A stretch of 19,558 nt of DNA, taken from assembly GCA_017938785.1 (NCBI GenBank), contig JAGBAU010000116.1, positions 1-19,558 on the forward strand, in the 5' to 3' direction. This DNA is from Clostridia bacterium (lineage in GTDB: Bacteria > Bacillota_A > Clostridia > Christensenellales > Aristaeellaceae). Of the stretch, positions 15,166 to 19,558 are shown piece after piece. How positions within the stretch are numbered: position 1 is the stretch's first letter; every line of letters begins with the position of its first letter. The position numbers and the translations under genes are program-made. Under the pieces are notes generated by a model, which was given only the letters and a program-made list of their open reading frames with translations, did not search any database and had not been told where the DNA came from.

Positions 15166-15166
15166 C

Positions 15167-15196
15167 TTGCAAGATGGCTGCCGCCTATGGTATAAT
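15167..15196 (+). promoter_or_regulatory. Promoter of the yybS-rplI-dnaB operon
   Basis: TTGCAA (15167-15172), an 18-base spacer and a perfect TATAAT (15191-15196) preceded by TGG (extended -10). Transcription would start near 15203, about 12 bases before the annotated yybS ATG. Confidence 0.8.
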
Positions 15197-15214
15197 ATTC
15201 TAGGACATTTTTAA

Positions 15215-16282
15215 ATGGAGGACTATCGTTACTTGAACCCGGAATATAAGAAACCTGGCATTGGCAAAACCCTCGTTGGTATGCTGGCTGGCATGGTGCT
15301 GGCGCTGCTGTCTCCCATTGTGATGATGACGGAGATGCTGTCGCTGGTTCCGGTGATTATGCTGCCGTCCATTGCCCTGGTGGCGCTCAATCGCTGGGCA
15401 GGTAAGGGACCGGCGCTGTTTTCCGCCATGCTGCAGCTGATGTTCAGCGCGCGTTTCCTGGGAAACACATTCATGTGGATGGCGTTTTTCCTGAACCTTT
15501 TGCCGGTCACGCTGCTGATGCGTCATGAAAACAAACCCTTCTTCACCCAGATGAAGGTTTCCATTGCGGCTTTCGGAACTGGTGTGCTGCTCGCTGTTGC
15601 CGCCGCTTATTTCAGCTTCGGCGGAAATATGGTGGAGCGCGTATTGCTGGAGTTGCCCAAGGTTCTGCGTACTTTGCCTGCGGAATCTGTGAGTATGGCG
15701 ATGGGCTCCTATGCGTCCATCATGGGCAAGAGTGTGAACATTGAGGATTTCTACCATCTGTTTGACCAGATGATCAACGCGGTGATTCCCGTTTATAAGG
15801 TGAATATGCCCGGCTTGATCTTCAGCGGCGCGCTGATATCTGCGGTGCTTTGTGTGGGGCTGAATGCTTCCATGCGGTTCAAGCAGGGGATTGCAGCGGA
15901 AGGAAGCTATGTACCGATGCGCGAATGGGCGCTGCCCGGCTCCACCACCGGCGGTCTTTTAATGATTCTGGCTGCGAGCTTCATCATGAGCAGCCTGGAT
16001 GTGCCCCAGGGAGACGCCGTATTCTACGCTGTGTATGATATTGCCATGGCGGCCTTCTGCATTCATGCGCTGAGTTCCATGGCCAGGCACCTTCATGTAT
16101 ATCCGCTGAAGCATGGACTGCGCGTTGGCTTCATTGCCGTAATGGCCGTATTGTGCATCATGGGAGCATCCATATATGTGAGCATCTACGGCATTGCCTC
16201 CGCGGTGTTCGGCTCAAGGGGCATGCTGCGCGAGCGCATGGAAAATAAACGAAACAACAACCATTCCAATGGAAATGGATAG
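15215..16282 (+). CDS. yybS: YybS-like DUF2232 integral membrane protein
   Basis: A 355-residue polytopic membrane protein with about eight hydrophobic segments (for example LVGMLAGMVLALLSPIV, AAFGTGVLLAVAAAYFSF and VGFIAVMAVLCIMGASIYV). It has a short basic cytoplasmic C-terminus (MENKRNNNHSNGNG). Topology, position before rplI and dnaB, and overall pattern match YybS (DUF2232) of Bacillus, whose fold resembles S-components of ECF transporters; no transported substrate is known. ATG 15215 overlaps its own GGAGG (ATGGAGGA). Alternatively this GGAGG serves a TTG at 15233, 11 bases away, and the mazG-like gene shows the same layout. It is first gene of the operon, 14 bases before rplI. Confidence 0.72.
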   Translation: MEDYRYLNPEYKKPGIGKTLVGMLAGMVLALLSPIVMMTEMLSLVPVIMLPSIALVALNRWAGKGPALFSAMLQLMFSARFLGNTFMWMAFFLNLLPVTLLMRHENKPFFTQMKVSIAAFGTGVLLAVAAAYFSFGGNMVERVLLELPKVLRTLPAESVSMAMGSYASIMGKSVNIEDFYHLFDQMINAVIPVYKVNMPGLIFSGALISAVLCVGLNASMRFKQGIAAEGSYVPMREWALPGSTTGGLLMILAASFIMSSLDVPQGDAVFYAVYDIAMAAFCIHALSSMARHLHVYPLKHGLRVGFIAVMAVLCIMGASIYVSIYGIASAVFGSRGMLRERMENKRNNNHSNGNG

Positions 16283-16296
16283 AGGAGGAACACAAA

Positions 16297-16749
16297 ATGA
16301 AGGTTATTCTGCTTCAGGATATCAAGGGCACCGGTAAGAAGGATCAGATTCTTGAAATCTCTGACGGTTATGCACGCAACTACCTGCTGCCCCGCAAGCT
16401 GGCACGTGAAGCCACTGCCGAGGCAATCAATTCTGTAGAAAAGTCTAAGAGCGCAGACGCCCATCGTGCCGAGGTGAAGAAGGCCGAGGCTGAGAAGCAG
16501 GCCCGCGAACTCAAGGGCAAGGTGATTCAGCTGTCCGTGCGCGGCGGCGAAAACGGCAAGATCTACGGTTCTGTGACCAATGATCAGATTGCCACCGCCC
16601 TCAAGGAGCAGCTGGGCGTCGAAATCGACAAGCGCAAGATCGAAGTGGAAGAGCCCATCAAGAACGCAGGACAGGCTTTCATCACCCTGAAGCTGATGGC
16701 AGGCGTTTCCACCCGACTGATCGTTAACGTAAAGATCGCATCCAAGTAA
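16297..16749 (+). CDS. rplI: 50S ribosomal protein bL9
   Basis: 150 residues, the normal length. The N-terminal rRNA-binding domain has MKVILLQDIKGTGKKDQI and the family signature GYARNYLLPRKLA. A long connecting helix (SVEKSKSADAHRAEVKKAEA) and a C-terminal domain with GKIYGSVTNDQIATAL follow. bL9 binds 23S rRNA near the L1 stalk and helps keep the reading frame. The start follows AGAGGAGGAA. Placement between yybS and dnaB is conserved in Firmicutes, but gdpP, found between yybS and rplI in Bacillus, is missing here. Confidence 0.97.
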   Translation: MKVILLQDIKGTGKKDQILEISDGYARNYLLPRKLAREATAEAINSVEKSKSADAHRAEVKKAEAEKQARELKGKVIQLSVRGGENGKIYGSVTNDQIATALKEQLGVEIDKRKIEVEEPIKNAGQAFITLKLMAGVSTRLIVNVKIASK

Positions 16750-16770
16750 GCAGGGCGAAGGAGCACAGGT

Positions 16771-18132
16771 ATGGAAGGATATATCGCCGCGGCAGATACG
16801 CAGAGCGTTCCCTGTCATCCGGAATCTGAGCGCAGCGTGTTGGGCGCAATGCTTCGTTCCCGCGAAGCTGCGCTGCTGGCCATTGAAACGCTACAGCCGG
16901 ATGATTTCTACGATCCGGCGAACCGGGAGGTCTATGCCGCGATGCAGACCATCGCAACCGCATCCCAGCCCATCGATCTGGTGACGCTGGATGAGGAGCT
17001 TTCCCGCAGGGGCAAGCTGGAAGCGGTCGGTGGTGCAGCCTATCTGATCGAATTGAGCCGCAGTGTACCCTCTGCGGTAAATGCGCGCGCCTACATACGC
17101 ATCGTGGATGAAAAATCCACCCTGCGCAAACTGATCGCCGCATCCGAAAAGATCATGCAGGCCTGCTATGCAGGTGAACAGGAAACGCAGGATATTCTGG
17201 AAGAAGCCGAAAAACAGATCTACGATATTACCATGCGTAAGGGCGGCGAGGAACTCGTGCCCATCCAGCCGGTGCTTTTGAAAACCTTCGAAAAGATCGA
17301 ACTGCTGGTCAAGAACAAGGGCAAGGTGGACGGCGTCGAATCCGGCTATACGGAGCTGGACGAGCTGCTCACCGGCTTCCACCCGGGCGAAATGATCCTG
17401 GTGGCGGGCCGTCCTGCCATGGGTAAGACCAGTATCGGCATGAACTTCATTGAAAATGCAGCCATCCGCACTGGCAAGAAGGCGGCGGTATTCTCCCTGG
17501 AGATGCCCGCTGAACAGCTCGCCATGCGCATGCTGTGCACCGAGGCACGCGTGGACATGCAGCGTGTGCGCCGCGGCCAGATCGATGACAGCGAATGGGC
17601 GAAGCTCTGCGACGCCATGATCAGCATCGGTCCCACCTCCATTTATGTGGACGCGACCCCGGGCATCTCTGTATCCGGCGTGCGCTCCAAGGCCCGCAGG
17701 CTTCAGCTGGAGCACGGTTTGGACATCATCATGATCGACTACCTGTCGCTGATGAGCGGCGTGGGTTCCTTTGGCAGCCGTCAGGAGGAAGTTGCGCAGA
17801 TTTCCCGCGGCCTTAAGTCTCTGGCCCTTGAACTGAACGTACCCATCATCGCCCTGCAGCAGCTCTCTCGCGCGCCTGCCGGACGAAGCAATCATCGTCC
17901 CATGCTCTCTGATATCCGTGAATCCGGCGCCATCGAGCAGGATGCGGACGTGGTCATGTTCGTGCACCGCGAGGATTACTACGATCCCGATACTGCGGAG
18001 AAGAACATTGCCGAGCTCATCATCGCCAAGCAGAGAAATGGCTCCATGGGCACTGTGAAGCTGGGCTGGAAGGGCGAGTATACCTGGTTCATGGATCTTT
18101 CGCCCCAGGCTAAGGAGGCGCGTGCGGATTGA
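16771..18132 (+). CDS. dnaB: Replicative DNA helicase DnaB (DnaC in Bacillus)
   Basis: A 453-residue hexameric 5'-3' helicase of the replication fork. The N-terminal primase-interacting domain (CHPESERSVLGAML, DFYDPANREVYAAM) is followed by a linker and a RecA-like domain. That domain has Walker A GRPAMGKTS (213-221), SLEMPAEQL (242-250), Walker B IIMIDYL (319-325) and LSDIRESGAIEQDADVVMFVHR. The usual IDYLQLM reads IDYLSLM, a minor change. AGGAG lies upstream of ATG 16771. Its stop TGA shares one base with the next ATG (TGATG), so translation of the CBS gene is coupled. Confidence 0.97.
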   Translation: MEGYIAAADTQSVPCHPESERSVLGAMLRSREAALLAIETLQPDDFYDPANREVYAAMQTIATASQPIDLVTLDEELSRRGKLEAVGGAAYLIELSRSVPSAVNARAYIRIVDEKSTLRKLIAASEKIMQACYAGEQETQDILEEAEKQIYDITMRKGGEELVPIQPVLLKTFEKIELLVKNKGKVDGVESGYTELDELLTGFHPGEMILVAGRPAMGKTSIGMNFIENAAIRTGKKAAVFSLEMPAEQLAMRMLCTEARVDMQRVRRGQIDDSEWAKLCDAMISIGPTSIYVDATPGISVSGVRSKARRLQLEHGLDIIMIDYLSLMSGVGSFGSRQEEVAQISRGLKSLALELNVPIIALQQLSRAPAGRSNHRPMLSDIRESGAIEQDADVVMFVHREDYYDPDTAEKNIAELIIAKQRNGSMGTVKLGWKGEYTWFMDLSPQAKEARAD

Positions 18133-18908
18133 TGGAACGCAATTCCGAACTCTTTCTGAAAAAGTACAGGGTGCTGGAAGGACTGCTGGAAAAGCGGTAC
18201 GAAGGGGAGAAGGTATCCTCGTCGAGCATCGTAATCGAATACATCCGGGATGAGGATTCCGAGCCTGTGCGCGTGGATTTGGATTTGCTGCGCGAGATTC
18301 GCAACATCCTGTCCCATAACGCGGGCGAAAACGGTGAGGCTGTTGTGGAGCCCTCCGATGAAATGCTTGCCCGGCTGGATGCTGTAATTGCCTATGTGCG
18401 CCGCGCGCGTGTTGCGGCAGAATTTGGTACGCCCGCCGATCAGGTGCTGAGCGCCCATCCCAACGATGGAATTCTCATCGTTATGCGCAACATGCGCAAG
18501 AACGGTTATTCCCAGGTGCCCGTCCGTGAAGAGGGGCGGGTGATTGGCGTGTTCAGCATCAAGGCGCTGTTCGATTATCTCAGCGAGAAGGGCTTGGATG
18601 CCCTTGATAACCGTGCCCGCATATGCGAACTGGGTGAACGCATCCGGCTTGATCACAAACGTGGCGAACGCTACATGTTTGTATCCGCAGATACATCCAT
18701 TGTAACCGTACGCCGTGCCTTCCAGCGCTACACCGAAAAGAACAGGCGATTGAATGCGGTGTTTGTCACCCGCAGCGGTTCCCCGGATGAGGAACTGATC
18801 TGCATCATCACCCCCTGGGACGTGCTCAGCGAGCCGGCCCCGACGAAGGAGACCGACCATGGAACAGGAAAAGAACAGGGTGGAGAACGAGATTCTGGAT
18901 CCCTTTGA
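18132..18908 (+). CDS. Two-CBS-domain protein with an N-terminal HEPN-like motif
   Basis: 258 residues. Residues 105-150 form the first CBS motif (LSAHPNDGILIVMRNMRKNG, then YSQVPVREEGRVIGVFSIKAL). Residues 182-232 form the second (FVSADTSIVTVRRAF, ending LICIITPWDVL). CBS pairs bind adenine nucleotides such as AMP, ATP or c-di-AMP and regulate partner domains. The N-terminal about 95 residues are helical and contain LREIRNILSHN, with Arg57-N-x-x-x-His62, the Rx4-6H arrangement of HEPN proteins. Many HEPN domains are RNases, but a non-catalytic version is equally possible. ATG 18132 overlaps the dnaB stop by one base. The last 50 bases overlap the alarmone synthetase gene, so the two are co-translated and likely work together. 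The polar C-terminal tail (from about residue 233) may be no more than a product of that overlap. Confidence 0.75.
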   Translation: MERNSELFLKKYRVLEGLLEKRYEGEKVSSSSIVIEYIRDEDSEPVRVDLDLLREIRNILSHNAGENGEAVVEPSDEMLARLDAVIAYVRRARVAAEFGTPADQVLSAHPNDGILIVMRNMRKNGYSQVPVREEGRVIGVFSIKALFDYLSEKGLDALDNRARICELGERIRLDHKRGERYMFVSADTSIVTVRRAFQRYTEKNRRLNAVFVTRSGSPDEELICIITPWDVLSEPAPTKETDHGTGKEQGGERDSGSL

Positions 18909-19558
18909 GAATTCAATGGAGCATCTGCGCAAGGATTATGCCAGCATTCGCGGCGTGTATTCTGCAGCGATCCGCGAAATCAATGCAAGGCTTACCACGC
19001 TGGACGCTGATTTCTCCTACAAGAACCGCCATAATCCCATCCATCATATAGAAAGCCGTATCAAGTCGCTGTCCAGCATCATCAAGAAGCTGCAGAATAC
19101 AAACTTTCCGGTTTCCATGAACAGCGCAAAGAAGAATCTGCACGATATCGCGGGCGTGCGCGTTGTGTGCCGCTATGTGGACGATATCTACCGCATTGCA
19201 GATCTGCTGCTGGCGCAGGATGATATTTCGCTGATTCTGGAGAAGAACTACATCAAGAATCCCAAGCCCAACGGCTATCGCAGTTTGCACATCGTGGTGG
19301 ACGTGCCCGTGTACATGTCCCAGGGCAAGCTGTTTGTGCCGGTGGAGATCCAGATTCGCACCGTTGCGATGGACTTTTGGGCTACCCTGGAGCATGGCAT
19401 CCGCTACAAAGCCACTGAGGAAGTTTCCCAGCGCATCGTGGACGAGCTGCGTGAGTGCGCGGATGTAATCACCGAAACGGACTATAAGATGCAGGAAATC
19501 TTCAAGGCCCTGAAGGAAGTGCATGATCTGGAAGATTCCGACCAGGAAGAAATAGCGA
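18859..19558 (+). CDS. relQ: Small alarmone synthetase, (p)ppGpp synthetase of the RelQ/YjbM type (partial)
   Basis: 233 codons are visible and the frame is open at the window end. The protein transfers pyrophosphate from ATP to the 3'-OH of GDP or GTP. Seen motifs are KNRHNPIHHIESRIKS (55-70), LHDIAGVRVVCRYVDDIY with the metal-binding Asp96, the G-loop NPKPNGYRSLH (134-144) and VEIQIRTVAMDFWATLEH with Glu163. There is no HD hydrolase domain in front, and the N-terminus is short, so this is a small synthetase and not a Rel/SpoT bifunctional enzyme. The first about 50 residues are longer than in typical RelQ. ATG 18859 follows AAGGAG by 7 bases and lies inside the CBS gene, in another frame. 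It is last visible gene of the yybS-rplI-dnaB operon, linking alarmone synthesis to replication and translation genes. Confidence 0.92.
   Translation, partial: MEQEKNRVENEILDPFENSMEHLRKDYASIRGVYSAAIREINARLTTLDADFSYKNRHNPIHHIESRIKSLSSIIKKLQNTNFPVSMNSAKKNLHDIAGVRVVCRYVDDIYRIADLLLAQDDISLILEKNYIKNPKPNGYRSLHIVVDVPVYMSQGKLFVPVEIQIRTVAMDFWATLEHGIRYKATEEVSQRIVDELRECADVITETDYKMQEIFKALKEVHDLEDSDQEEIA

Noticed and set aside
16891..17967. Leftward open frame of 358 codons opposite dnaB
   Set aside because: Antisense to a certain dnaB; composition typical of a shadow frame.

Overview
The window looks like a chromosomal segment from an uncultured, moderately GC-rich member of the Clostridia (Bacillota). 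The basis is a ParE/ParC pair of Firmicutes type, strong GGAGG ribosome sites, a perfect CIRCE operator (TTAGCACTC-N9-GAGTGCTAA) before htpG, and a yybS-rplI-dnaB block. Assignment to an order cannot be made from the sequence alone. No rRNA, tRNA or CRISPR array was seen.

Left part (1-3778). The window opens with a short-chain dehydrogenase fragment running rightward. At about 275-300 it switches abruptly into the 3' part of a leftward dapA, and both genes lose their C-termini there, so this is either a rearrangement or an assembly chimera. Next comes a leftward three-gene unit with its own strong promoter (TTGCAT-17-TATACT): a MazG-like NTP pyrophosphohydrolase, a very divergent GuaA-like protein, and a two-domain GNAT acetyltransferase. 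The GuaA-like protein keeps its PP-loop (SGGVDS). It has lost the glutaminase Cys and His, and also the two motifs that handle XMP in GMP synthase. This is the best candidate in the window for an undescribed function.

Centre (3850-11800). Divergent to that unit are parE and parC (topoisomerase IV). A membrane-anchored CE4 deacetylase-like protein with a C-terminal peptidoglycan-binding domain follows, with its own extended -10 promoter. Then comes leftward htpG, with a CIRCE operator placed just upstream of the -35 box.

Insertion (about 11850-13600). An IS110-family element, with DEDD transposase and C-terminal catalytic Ser, sits in the intergenic region between htpG and the next gene. Its transposase leader folds on paper into a nested stem with internal loops, the form expected of a bridge (guide) RNA. 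The 3' side is also hairpin-rich.

Right part (13597-19558). An XRE-type regulator with a long helical-repeat C-terminus has a nested palindrome over its promoter. It also has a near-perfect internal ribosome site that could give a product without the HTH. Beyond a terminator and a fresh TATAAT promoter runs an operon: yybS (DUF2232), rplI, dnaB, a two-CBS protein with an N-terminal RNxxxH (HEPN-like) motif, and a small (p)ppGpp synthetase. The synthetase start overlaps the CBS gene by 50 bases and the gene runs off the window. gdpP, which lies between yybS and rplI in Bacillus, is absent. Guanine-nucleotide and alarmone themes recur (GuaA-like, MazG-like, synthetase), but a functional link between the two ends of the window is only inference.
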